A stretch of DNA of 13,707 bases from DASUME01 sp041179425 (GCA_041179425.1 JBEGTL010000182.1:1-13707), one strand, 5' to 3'. Shown: positions 6,720 through 13,707, numbered from the stretch's first letter. A program made the numbers and translations. The notes: generated by a model from the letters alone, not told the origin.

Positions 6720-8113
6720 GACGTCTTTGGTTGTCTGCTCTGCTTGCCGGTGGCTGTGCCATGGGCGCTGGCGCGAAGGGCGCCACGTCCAGCGCCCAGC
6801 CCACGAGCGCCTCGGCGCGCCCGCTGACCGAGGACTCGCTCGACCTGCACTTTCGCGCGCTCGCAGCCGGACTCGAAGAAGAGGGCCTGGCGCGAGGTCC
6901 CCTGTTGGAGCGCGGCTTTCTGCCTCCGTCGGGGCGCGCCGCCTACCCGGTGCACATCGCCGCCAACGAGTGCGCGCTGTTCGTCGCGGTGGCCACGGCG
7001 AGCATGGCCGACCTCGACGCGTCTCTCTTCACGGCCGAGGGCAGCGCGCTGGTCGAAGACGACAGCACCAGCTCACGGCCCACGCTCACGTTCTGCGCGT
7101 CGAGCCGAGCGCCCGTCGATGGGTACCTCGCGCTGCACGCGTACCAGGGCGCCGGCTCGTTCGTGGCCGCACAATTTCGGCGTGCCCTACGGGAGGGCGA
7201 CGACCTGCGCACGGCCATCGACGCGCGCACCATCTCCGCGCTGGGGCAGCTCGCCCAGACGCTGCACGAGCGCGGCTTCGAAGACGCGGCCCCACGCGTC
7301 AACTTGCCCCTCGGCGACGCCAGGCCGGTGCGCATGGCCGTCAACGTGGCTGCAGGCGAGTGCTACACGCTCGCTGCCGAGGGGGGCGACGGCTTGGCCG
7401 AGGTCGGCCTGCGCCTCGTCGACAGCGCGGGCGGCGAGCTCGCCCATGGACTCGGCGAACCCACGCGCGGTGCGCCGCAGCTTGCCGCGCTCCAGTACTG
7501 CGCGGACCAGCGCGCCGAGCTCGCCCTCGAAGTGGTCGCGATGCGCGGTCAGGGCATTGCACGCATCGCACGTTTTCGCGCTGCCCAGGTGCTCGTCGGG
7601 GGCACGCGTGCACTCTGGCTCGGCGAGCCCACGCCGTCTGCCGCGGCCTGGGCGAGCGCCAAGGCGAGCAGCGCGCCGACGACACCTCTCTCTGCTCGCG
7701 CCGACGACCCGCACGTGTCGCCCGGCAAGCTCGCGTTCTCCTCCGAGCAAGTCGCGCTGCATCAGGGCGAGGTCCTCGAGCTCGCTCCCAAGCGTGCGCG
7801 TGGTCAGTGTGAGCGCTGGCAGGCAGAGCTGCTCCCGGGGCTCGCGCGCGCGACGCTGCGCATCGAGGGCGAGCGCGGGGAGCTGCTCTCCGAGGCCGAC
7901 AGTGAGCACATGGTGGCGTGTACCGTGGTCTGTGCGACCGACACGCTGCGCCGCATCAGCCTCGTCGGTCGTGCGGGCTTTGGTACGCTCACGCTGACCG
8001 GCACGGTCGTCGACCGCCGCGCCGAGGCCCTCGACGCAACAGCAGACGCTCAGGTTTCCGGTGCGCCGGCCGCTGCACGCACGCGCTGCTCGATGTCTTC
8101 GGGCCGTCGCTGA
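6716..8113 (+). CDS. putative lipoprotein with three paired-Cys beta modules (paralogue B)
   Basis: Protein of 465 aa, same plan as the gene before it. The start is the ATG that overlaps the upstream stop (ATGA). The N-terminus MRRLWLSALLAGGC looks like a lipoprotein signal with Cys14 as the acylated residue, though Ala at -3 makes the lipobox imperfect. A Ser/Ala-rich linker (about 22-36) and a helical part (about 38-70) lead to modules with C86/C127, C216/C262 and C365/C406 (C402 also near). Module 1 has DLDASLFTAEGSALVEDD, matching DVDLALYTHAGQLVAEDN of paralogue A, good evidence of duplication. An A/S/P-rich spacer (305-330) separates modules 2 and 3. The last 20 or so residues are encoded on DNA that is also the 3' end of the convergent ligase gene. 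Function unknown; probably acts at the outer membrane or periplasm together with its neighbours. Confidence 0.82.
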   Translation: MRRLWLSALLAGGCAMGAGAKGATSSAQPTSASARPLTEDSLDLHFRALAAGLEEEGLARGPLLERGFLPPSGRAAYPVHIAANECALFVAVATASMADLDASLFTAEGSALVEDDSTSSRPTLTFCASSRAPVDGYLALHAYQGAGSFVAAQFRRALREGDDLRTAIDARTISALGQLAQTLHERGFEDAAPRVNLPLGDARPVRMAVNVAAGECYTLAAEGGDGLAEVGLRLVDSAGGELAHGLGEPTRGAPQLAALQYCADQRAELALEVVAMRGQGIARIARFRAAQVLVGGTRALWLGEPTPSAAAWASAKASSAPTTPLSARADDPHVSPGKLAFSSEQVALHQGEVLELAPKRARGQCERWQAELLPGLARATLRIEGERGELLSEADSEHMVACTVVCATDTLRRISLVGRAGFGTLTLTGTVVDRRAEALDATADAQVSGAPAAARTRCSMSSGRR

Positions 8114-9024
8114 TACAGCCGAGCGCGCTGCAAGATGGCCTCGCAGAGCGCCCCGAAGTCGTAGCCGTTTTCCTTGGCGATCTTGGGAAGCAGGGAGGTC
8201 TGGGTCATGCCCGGCAGCGTATTGGCCTCGAGTACGTACTCGTTTTCGCCTTCGGTGATCAGGAAGTCCACGCGCACTGCGCCTGTGACGTCGAGCGCCT
8301 CGGCCGCCTTCTCGGCGAGCGCCAACACGGCTTTGTAACGAGTCGGGCCGAGCCGGGCAGGGTAGTGGTACTCGCTCTGCCCTACCTGATACTTGCTGTG
8401 ATAGTCGTAAAACCCGCCCTTCGGGACGATCTCGATGGCACCGAGGGCCTTGCCGTCGAGCAGGGCCACCGTCACTTCGCGCCCTGGCACGAAGCGCTCA
8501 ATCAGCGCGTAGTCGTCGTAACGCAGCGCCTCTTCGCAGCGCGCGCGTAGCTCGCTCAGGTTCTCTGCTTTGCCCGCGCCCACGCTCGACCCCTGGCTGC
8601 GCGGCTTGACGAACGCCGGAAAACCAAACGACCCGTGCAGCTCGTCGAGCTTGGATAGCTGGTCCTCGCGCACCGCGTAGTACGGCGGCGTCGGTACGTT
8701 GTAGAGCCGAAACAGCTGCTTGCTCTTCAGCTTGTCCATGGCGAGCGCGCTCGCCATCACGCTCGAGCCCGTGTACGGGATGCCCAGGATCTCGAGCAGC
8801 CCTTGCACGCAGCCGTCTTCGCCGTAGGTGCCGTGCAGTGCCAAGAAGGCGACGTCGATGGGCGTCGTTCGCAGCACGCGATCGAGCTCGCGGTCGACCA
8901 CGATCTTGGTCACCTGGTAGCCGCGCGCCTCGAGCGCCGCGAAGATGGCGTCGCCGGTGCGTACCGAAACCTCGCGCTCGGAGCTCATGCCCCCTACCAG
9001 GATGCCCACTCGTTTGCTTTTCAC
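8050..9024 (-). CDS. ddl: D-alanine--D-alanine ligase
   Basis: ATP-grasp enzyme of 324 aa that joins two D-Ala for peptidoglycan precursors in the cytosol. Seen: GGMSSEREVS 11-20 with E16, LHGTYGEDG 63-71, KPRSQGSSVG 140-149 with S147, KY at 211-212, and Mg ligands D253 (RVDFL), E266 and N268 (LEANTLPGMT). E16, S147 and Y212 correspond to the Glu15, Ser150 and Tyr216 triad of E. coli DdlB, so D-Ala rather than D-Lac is the expected product. The start is GTG with AAGGAG (9030-9035) 5 bases upstream; a 49-residue extension to 9171 has no domain support. It stands alone rather than in a mur/ftsQ cluster, convergent with the exported-protein cassette and divergent from pgsA. Its stop lies inside the upstream gene's 3' end (64-bp overlap). 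Confidence 0.96.
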   Translation of the reverse strand: MKSKRVGILVGGMSSEREVSVRTGDAIFAALEARGYQVTKIVVDRELDRVLRTTPIDVAFLALHGTYGEDGCVQGLLEILGIPYTGSSVMASALAMDKLKSKQLFRLYNVPTPPYYAVREDQLSKLDELHGSFGFPAFVKPRSQGSSVGAGKAENLSELRARCEEALRYDDYALIERFVPGREVTVALLDGKALGAIEIVPKGGFYDYHSKYQVGQSEYHYPARLGPTRYKAVLALAEKAAEALDVTGAVRVDFLITEGENEYVLEANTLPGMTQTSLLPKIAKENGYDFGALCEAILQRARLYQRRPEDIEQRVRAAAGAPET

Positions 9025-9378
9025 GCGTTCTCCTTGGCTCGATGACGTCTCGAAGCCCCACTTAGCGAGCTGCGCGCCAAAACCTCGTGCAGCGCCGATT
9101 GTCGCTGAAAACGAGCCTGCCGGTCGGCTTTTGCAGCGCTCTGGCGACGGCCCCCGTGGCTCGTATGACACGGTCGTGGGTGTCGCTTGCCACCCGGTTA
9201 TCAGTGGCCTTTCGCCCGGTCAAGGATCTGAGTCGCGGGTGGACTTCGAACGAGGCGCCACGGCACCGAGCGTGCACTTGGCGGCGGCTAGCGCGCGTGG
9301 AACGTCTCAGCCGCTGGTCTTTGTGCTGCGCGCATGCCATGGCTGAAGTCGCCACCGGGCTTCAGCGCAGAAGGGCAG
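9025..9378. other. 354-bp divergent spacer between ddl and pgsA
   Basis: Both promoters should lie here. On the minus strand TTGACC (9218-9223) and GATAAC (9197-9202) are 15 bases apart, a weak candidate promoter for the ligase. For pgsA nothing convincing is visible. A GCCAC-N10-GTGGC inverted repeat (9190-9209) overlaps the candidate -10. Short reading frames cross the spacer in several frames, but none has a ribosome site or recognisable protein. I see no tRNA or small RNA fold. Confidence 0.4.
9030..9035 (-). promoter_or_regulatory. Shine-Dalgarno fixing the ligase start
   Basis: AAGGAG on the minus strand, 5 bases before the GTG at 9024. It decides for the short N-terminus beginning VKSKRVGILVGG. 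Confidence 0.75.
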
Positions 9379-10029
9379 ATGAGCGACGTCAGCGTCGAGA
9401 AGGCAGGCCGCCTGCCGAAGGCCCGCGGCCTCAAAGAGGACGCGTTCAACCTCCCCAACATCCTCACGATGTTCCGCATCGTGATGATCCCCGTCGTCAT
9501 GCTGATGCTGCAAGAAGGCACGCCAGCGATGAACTTCTGGGCCGGGTGGGTCTACACCTTTGCCACCATTACCGATGCCCTCGACGGCTACCTGGCGCGC
9601 AAGCGTGGCCTGGTGAGTGTGCTCGGCAAGTTCCTCGACCCGCTCGCCGACAAGCTGCTGGTCATGGCCACGCTGGTGCTCATGGTCGGCATGGGTCGGG
9701 TGCCTGCTTGGATCGTGGTCATCATCCTCGCGCGCGAGCTGTCCATCAGCATGCTGCGCATGATCGCCAGCAGCGAGGGCGTGGTCATCGCCGCTGGCGA
9801 GGGCGGCAAGGCCAAGACCGCGCTGCAGATGGTCGCCGTGCTGTTCCTCATGCTGCACCACCAGTACCTGATCGACTTTTGGTTCGCCGAGTGGAACGTC
9901 GACTTCAACTTGGCTGGGCTGTGGTTGCTCTACCTCAGCGTGTTCTTCGCCATCACCAGCGCGGGGGAGTACCTCAAGCTGTTCGTCGAGGCGGTCGACG
10001 CCAAGAACTCGCGCCTGCGCAGCTCGTAG
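9379..10029 (+). CDS. pgsA: CDP-diacylglycerol--glycerol-3-phosphate 3-phosphatidyltransferase
   Basis: Integral membrane enzyme of 216 aa that makes phosphatidylglycerophosphate, precursor of phosphatidylglycerol and cardiolipin. The CDP-alcohol phosphotransferase signature is complete: D66, D69, G70, A73, R74, G83, D87 and D91 in DALDGYLAR...GKFLDPLADK. Hydrophobic segments lie at about 26-44, 52-64, 92-117, 148-162 and 178-194. NLPNILTMFRI at 24-34 is the typical PgsA N-terminus. The ATG at 9379 has AAGGG just upstream, with a short 3-base gap; an in-frame ATG at 9334 would add 15 residues with no ribosome site, so the exact start is uncertain. It is monocistronic here and ends 9 bp from the convergent lipoprotein gene. 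PgsA is favoured over phosphatidylserine or cardiolipin synthase by length and the N-terminal motif. Confidence 0.93.
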   Translation: MSDVSVEKAGRLPKARGLKEDAFNLPNILTMFRIVMIPVVMLMLQEGTPAMNFWAGWVYTFATITDALDGYLARKRGLVSVLGKFLDPLADKLLVMATLVLMVGMGRVPAWIVVIILARELSISMLRMIASSEGVVIAAGEGGKAKTALQMVAVLFLMLHHQYLIDFWFAEWNVDFNLAGLWLLYLSVFFAITSAGEYLKLFVEAVDAKNSRLRSS

Positions 10030-10037
10030 CCCTGCGC
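10017..10037. terminator. candidate hairpin between convergent pgsA and lipoprotein genes
   Basis: GCGCAG (10017-10022) and CTGCGC (10032-10037) are perfect 6-bp arms around a 9-base loop that contains the pgsA stop codon. Only 9 bp separate the two convergent stops, so any terminator must lie in coding DNA. No T-tract follows on either strand; a bidirectional terminator is a guess. Confidence 0.3.
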
Positions 10038-10038
10038 G

Positions 10039-10926
10039 TCAGCGGATGTTGACGGTCAGCTTGAAGGGGTCGGGACGCGCCGAGTGCGGGATGCTGACCT
10101 GCACGGTGCCTGGCGACGCCGCCTCGAAGACGAACACCTTGGTGGGTCCGCCCGGGTTCTGGAGGCGTGGCAAGAAGCTCTCGACGAAGCGCAGTGCCAC
10201 CGAAGACACGGTCGGCTCGGCGTAGCCTCCGCCGCCCACGGTGCGCAGCGTCAGCTCGAGCCGTTGGCCTGTCTTGAGGTCCGCCGTGGCAGGCGAGGCG
10301 GGGTTGTCGAGCCGCACGGGCGAGACGCCGACACCTCCATCGGGCTGCGTCACCGGCAAGCTCCCGCGGTACTCGCGGCACTCTCCCACGATGCATACGG
10401 CACCCCCCGGAGGGTCGCACGGGTGCGCGATGTACTGGCACCCGCGCGCCTTGAAGGCCGCGCAGCTGGTGCTGTTCTGCTCGCCAATCGCGCTCTCGAG
10501 CTTTTGCGCCTGCGCCGCGGACGCGATGCTGCTGCAGCCGTCGTAGCAGGAGGTGCTCAGCCAGACCTCTTTGCAGTCGCTGTCGACCGCACAGCCGCGG
10601 TTCACCTCGAGCGCCCCGCGCAATGCGGTCGACGCAGCCAGCGTCAGCTGCTCGCAACTCAGGTTGGCACCCACGCGCGCTGCGTCGGCGCCGCTGTCGG
10701 GTTGGCTCGCCGCATCGCCGTGTGGCGTTGTGCCGGGGAGGGCGCCATCGAGTCCGAGCGTGGCGTCAGGGCTGGTGCTCGCATCGATACCGGTACCTTG
10801 CGCGCTGGCGTCGCTCGCGGTGGCGCTCTGTCCGCTGTCGCCTCGCGAGGCGGACGAGTCGTCCCCGCACGCGAGCACGCACAGCGAGGTGGCCAAACCT
10901 AGACACAACGTCTCGATGCGCAGCAT
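10039..10926 (-). CDS. cysteine-rich lipoprotein, function unknown
   Basis: Protein of 295 aa. The ATG at 10926 has GGGGAG 6 bases upstream and opens a lipoprotein-type signal (MLRIETLCLGLATSLCVLAC, acylated Cys20 likely). A disordered D/S/A/G-rich linker (21-86) follows, as is usual for myxobacterial surface lipoproteins. Residues about 88-186 form a compact domain with ten cysteines (91, 112, 118, 127, 131, 155, 163, 170, 178, 183), probably five disulfides. Residues about 220-295 are beta-rich and end in PGTVQVSIPH...DPFKLTVNI, which recalls the chagasin-like I42 inhibitor fold; that resemblance is only a pattern impression. The gene begins 28 bases after asnS and is probably co-transcribed with it, with no obvious functional link. 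A frame extension to 11178 overlaps asnS and is rejected. Confidence 0.85.
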   Translation of the reverse strand: MLRIETLCLGLATSLCVLACGDDSSASRGDSGQSATASDASAQGTGIDASTSPDATLGLDGALPGTTPHGDAASQPDSGADAARVGANLSCEQLTLAASTALRGALEVNRGCAVDSDCKEVWLSTSCYDGCSSIASAAQAQKLESAIGEQNSTSCAAFKARGCQYIAHPCDPPGGAVCIVGECREYRGSLPVTQPDGGVGVSPVRLDNPASPATADLKTGQRLELTLRTVGGGGYAEPTVSSVALRFVESFLPRLQNPGGPTKVFVFEAASPGTVQVSIPHSARPDPFKLTVNIR

Positions 10927-10954
10927 GAGCTTCTCCCCGGCAAAAACCGCCCGC

Positions 10955-12247
10955 TCAGGGGCGAAGTCGATTGAGCATGCGTGGGAAGGGGATGGTCTCA
11001 CGCACATGCTCCAATCCGCAAAGCCATGCGACGGTGCGCTCGATGCCCAGCCCGAACCCTGCGTGCGGGAAGCTCCCGTAGCGGCGCAGGTCGAGGTACC
11101 AGTCGAACGCCTCGCGCGGCAGCTTGTGGGCGTCGATGGCTCGCTCCAGCGTCCCGAGGTCGTCCTCGCGCTGTCCACCGCCCACGATCTCGCCGTAGCC
11201 CTCGGGCGCCAGGACGTCCATGTTGAGGGCCACGCTGGGGTCGTCGGGGTCGCTCTTGAAGTAGAACGCCTTGAGCTCGCGGGGGTAGTGCGTGACGATC
11301 ACGGGCCGGTCGAACGCGCTGCTGATGATGGTCTCTTCGGGCGCGCCAAAGTCGTCGCCGTACTTGAAATCCACCCCCTTGCTGGCGAGGATCTCCGCGG
11401 CCTCCTTGTAGCGGATGCGCGGGAAGGGCTTTTGTACGCGCTCGAGCGCGCTGAGGTCGCGCTCCAGCACGGCGAGCTCGGGTCGCCGTCTCTCGAGCAC
11501 GCGCTGCACCACGTAGACGAGGAAGTCTTCGGCCAGGTCGGCGTCGCCCTTCAGGTCCATGAACGCGACCTCCGGCTCGACCATCCAAAACTCCGAGAGG
11601 TGCCGGCGCGTCTTACTCTTCTCGGCGCGGAAGGTCGGACCAAACACGTACACCTTGCCGAAGGCCGCCGCTGCCGCCTCGCCGTACAGCTGTCCCGACT
11701 GCGTCAGGTACGCGGGCTCGCCGTGGTAGTCGGTCTCGAACAGCGTGCTGGTGCCTTCGCAGGCGTTGGGCGTAAAGATCGGCGCGTCGACCAAGGTGAA
11801 GCCGTGGTCGTCGAAGTACTGCCGAACCGCGGAGATGATCTCGTGGCGCACGCGTGTGATGGCGTGCTGACGCTTGGAGCGCAGCCACAGGTGGCGATGG
11901 TCCATCAAGAAGTCGGTGCCGTGCTCCTTGGGCGTGATGGGGTACTCGCCCACCGTCTCGCCGATGACCTCGAGCCCGGTGACCCCCATCTCGTACTGAT
12001 TGGCGATCTTCGGATGCGCCTTGACGGCGCCGGTGATGGACAGCGCGCTCTCCTGCCGCACGTGCCCCGCGCGCTCGAACAGCTCGGGGCTGACATCGCC
12101 CTTGAAGAGCACGCACTGCACCTCGCCCGTGCCGTCGCGCAGCGTCAAGAAGTGCAGCTTGCCGCTCGAGCGCAGCCCCCTGAGCCATCCCTTGAGCTCG
12201 ACCACCTCACCGACGTGCTCACCGAGCTTGTCCACGTACACATGCAT
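10955..12247 (-). CDS. asnS: asparaginyl-tRNA synthetase
   Basis: Class IIb aminoacyl-tRNA synthetase of 430 aa that charges tRNA-Asn in the cytosol. The N-terminal OB-fold anticodon-binding domain covers about 1-100 (GWLRGLRSSGKLHFLTLRDG at 20-39). The catalytic domain follows: DHRHLWLRSKRQHAI 116-130, NACEGTSTLF 161-170, motif 2 FRAEKSKTRRHLSEFWMVEPE (206-226), EIVGGGQRED 353-362, and motif 3 GFGLGIERTVAW 397-408. The AsnRS-type RHLWLR and GGGQRE segments separate it from AspRS, which also usually has a large GAD insertion that is missing here. The ATG is preceded by a modest GGGGA; the upstream frame reads into the permease gene and is rejected. It sits 47 bases after the permease stop on the same strand, so it may share its transcript. 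Confidence 0.96.
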   Translation of the reverse strand: MHVYVDKLGEHVGEVVELKGWLRGLRSSGKLHFLTLRDGTGEVQCVLFKGDVSPELFERAGHVRQESALSITGAVKAHPKIANQYEMGVTGLEVIGETVGEYPITPKEHGTDFLMDHRHLWLRSKRQHAITRVRHEIISAVRQYFDDHGFTLVDAPIFTPNACEGTSTLFETDYHGEPAYLTQSGQLYGEAAAAAFGKVYVFGPTFRAEKSKTRRHLSEFWMVEPEVAFMDLKGDADLAEDFLVYVVQRVLERRRPELAVLERDLSALERVQKPFPRIRYKEAAEILASKGVDFKYGDDFGAPEETIISSAFDRPVIVTHYPRELKAFYFKSDPDDPSVALNMDVLAPEGYGEIVGGGQREDDLGTLERAIDAHKLPREAFDWYLDLRRYGSFPHAGFGLGIERTVAWLCGLEHVRETIPFPRMLNRLRP

Positions 12248-12294
12248 CTGCTTTTCCCCGTGCTGTTGTCCGCGAGTGTGGCGAGGTGCGCGCG

Positions 12295-13236
12295 TCAGCC
12301 GAGGGGCCGCTCGCGCAGCCGCGGATCGAGGGCGACCACCGCCACGTCCGCCACGATGTTGGCCAGCTGCACCACGCCACACGCCACGAATACGATGCCC
12401 AGTACCACCGGCAGATCCAACCCGCTGATGGCCTCGAACGCAAGTCTTCCCATGCCCGGCCAGCCAAAGATGGTCTCGGTGATCACGGCGCCAGACACCA
12501 CGATACGCAGCGAGACGCTCAGCAGCGTGACGATGGGCACCAGCGCGTTGCGCAAGGCGTGGACCAACACCACGCGCGTCATCGACAGCCCCTTGGCGCG
12601 CGCGGTGCGCACGTAGTCGCTCTTGAGCGCCTCGATCAGCTCGCTGCGCATCAGCCTGGCGTACGTGGCCGCACCCATCACGGCGAGCGTGAGCGCCGGC
12701 AAGATCGCGTGGCGCACATGGTCGAGCGCGCTCACCCCGTAGCCACCGATCGGGAACCAGCCGAGGCGAAACGCGAAGTAGCCCAGGAGCCACAGGCCGA
12801 TCACGAACGAGGGCATGCTGATGCCCACGAAGCTGACGGCCATCACGGACGTGTCGAACCACGTCTTGCGGTAGAGTGCTGCGAGCACCCCCGCGCCGAG
12901 CCCTAAGATGAGCTCGAAGGTGAGGGCCATGGCACCGAGCAACATCGTGCGCGGCAAGCGGCGTGCGATGAGCTCGGTCACCGGCTGCGCGTCCTGAAAC
13001 GACGTCCCCAGATCGAGCGTGGCGAGCTCGACCAGGTACGCGCCGTAGCGCTCGCGAAGAGGGCGATCGAGGCCGTGCTTTTTGCGAAAGGCGTCGAGCT
13101 GCTGCGGGCTCGCCTTCTCGCTCAGGGCCGCGCGCGCGGGGTCGCCCACCACGTTCACCAGCAAGAACACGCCGGTCATCACCAGCCACAGCACCACCAC
13201 CGCGCTGGCCAGCCGTCGCGCAAAAAAGCGGATCAT
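12295..13236 (-). CDS. ABC transporter permease, DppB/OppB type
   Basis: Inner-membrane permease of 313 aa for a peptide/nickel-class (PepT) importer. Typical DppB N-terminus MIRFFARRLASAVVVLWLVM with VGDP at 30-33, then KHGLDRPLRERYGAYL, LGTSF 76-80, six hydrophobic segments (about 9-30, 99-121, 130-157, 178-194, 230-255, 275-302), the EAA loop SELIEALKSDYVRTARAKGLS (198-218) that contacts the ATPase, and ETIFGWPGMG 254-263. Its ATG overlaps the stop of the substrate-binding protein gene by 4 bases, so the two are coupled. The usual next gene, a DppC-type permease, is absent: asnS follows instead. The partner permease and the ATPases must lie elsewhere. Substrate cannot be told from the sequence. 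Confidence 0.94.
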   Translation of the reverse strand: MIRFFARRLASAVVVLWLVMTGVFLLVNVVGDPARAALSEKASPQQLDAFRKKHGLDRPLRERYGAYLVELATLDLGTSFQDAQPVTELIARRLPRTMLLGAMALTFELILGLGAGVLAALYRKTWFDTSVMAVSFVGISMPSFVIGLWLLGYFAFRLGWFPIGGYGVSALDHVRHAILPALTLAVMGAATYARLMRSELIEALKSDYVRTARAKGLSMTRVVLVHALRNALVPIVTLLSVSLRIVVSGAVITETIFGWPGMGRLAFEAISGLDLPVVLGIVFVACGVVQLANIVADVAVVALDPRLRERPLG

Positions 13237-13707
13237 CGCCCACCCCAGAGCAGGGGCACAAAACCCACCATGGCGAACTTTTGCTGCGCGTCGCGCCCCA
13301 TGCGTTGCGCGACGCGGCGACGAGGTAGGTCGAGCCACACGTCGTGCACGTGAAGCCAGTACGTGGGATGCGGCCGGTACCCCTTCACGTACGGCTGCCA
13401 GGCCTGCGCGGCTTGCGAGTTGGAGTGAAACGCCCACGGCGCGGCGTCGGCCACGAAGTCGTTGGCCTCGCGGTACATCGCCGCACGCGCCACTGGGTCG
13501 CGCTCGACGATGGCGCGGTCGAGCAGCGCGTCGAGCTTGGGGTCGCTGTAGAACGAGCGATTCATCGAGTCGTGCTCCGAGCGCGCGGCCGAGCTGACGA
13601 GGCTAAACAGGTTGGAGGGATCGGGAAAGTCCATCACCCAGCCGCCCGCCACCATCTGTGCGGTCTTGGGCTTGCCAGTCTCCTCCAGGTACACCGGGAA
13701 GCTCACC
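13233..13707 (-). CDS. ABC substrate-binding protein, family 5 (3' part only)
   Basis: C-terminal 157 residues of a periplasmic or lipid-anchored peptide-type binding protein; the 5' part lies beyond the window. Characteristic segments are GGWVMDFPDPSNLFSLV, SDPKLDALLDRAI and YWLHVHDVWLD, matching the C-terminal lobe of the SBP_bac_5 (DppA/OppA) family. After the usual family end at VWLD, about 30 extra residues follow (PRRRVAQRMG... to PLLWGGR), encoded right up to the coupled permease start. The GTG at 13706 is an internal codon, not a start. The family call rests on the typical motifs and on the DppB neighbour. Confidence 0.85.
   Translation of the reverse strand, partial: VSFPVYLEETGKPKTAQMVAGGWVMDFPDPSNLFSLVSSAARSEHDSMNRSFYSDPKLDALLDRAIVERDPVARAAMYREANDFVADAAPWAFHSNSQAAQAWQPYVKGYRPHPTYWLHVHDVWLDLPRRRVAQRMGRDAQQKFAMVGFVPLLWGGR

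Noticed and set aside
9245..9251. TTCGAAC resembling a tRNA T-loop
   Set aside because: The flanking bases do not form a T-stem, and no acceptor stem or anticodon arm can be drawn.
9062..9355. 97-aa minus-strand frame in the ddl-pgsA spacer
   Set aside because: It has no ribosome site, no recognisable motif, and an R/A/S-rich composition typical of chance frames in GC-rich DNA.
10553..12616. 687-aa open frame on the plus strand across asnS
   Set aside because: It is antisense to asnS and the lipoprotein gene, both of which have clear signals; composition is that of a shadow frame.
12248..13261. N-terminal extension of asnS through the permease gene
   Set aside because: The permease is a clear gene in another frame, and AsnRS length is complete from 12247.

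Overview
The window is about 13.7 kb of GC-rich, densely packed bacterial DNA. The gene set points to a deltaproteobacterial/myxobacterial genome (Myxococcota, perhaps Polyangia; inferred from style, not from a search): a Zn-ribbon Ser/Thr kinase of the CPxC...CPxDG type, D/S/A-rich lipoprotein linkers, secreted proteins of unknown function, four likely GTG starts, and several 4-base gene overlaps. I see no insertion sequence, prophage, CRISPR array, tRNA or rRNA.

Layout. (1) 76-2247, minus strand: a three-gene sulfur operon transcribed right to left, with a CymR-like Rrf2 repressor, a cysteine synthase and a ThiF/MoeB-type adenylating enzyme. A TTGACA promoter with a candidate operator lies just upstream of the Rrf2 gene. 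(2) 2514-4283, plus: a soluble Ser/Thr kinase with an N-terminal zinc ribbon and a long coiled-coil C-terminus, divergent from the sulfur operon. (3) 4407-8113, plus: a tightly packed three-gene cassette of exported proteins, namely a HEAT-repeat protein and two tandem paralogues. Each paralogue carries three beta-rich modules with a cysteine pair about 41 residues apart. This is the least explained part of the window and the best candidate for an undescribed system. Its leader (4284-4406) is rich in direct and inverted repeats. (4) 8050-9024, minus: D-alanine--D-alanine ligase, whose 3' end overlaps the last exported gene by 64 bp. (5) 9379-10029, plus: phosphatidylglycerophosphate synthase, after a 354-bp divergent spacer. 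(6) 10039-13707, minus: the 3' end of a peptide-type ABC substrate-binding protein, a DppB-type permease, asparaginyl-tRNA synthetase and a cysteine-rich lipoprotein, possibly one transcription unit read right to left.

How the genes may work together. The Rrf2 protein ends in isoleucine and resembles CymR, which in Firmicutes binds CysK to sense cysteine supply, so CysK here may be both enzyme and co-repressor. The HEAT protein and the two paralogues are almost certainly co-translated and act outside the cytoplasm, perhaps as an envelope scaffold or surface complex. The kinase may or may not belong with them, since a separate leader lies between. The ligase, PgsA and AsnRS genes are ordinary housekeeping functions.
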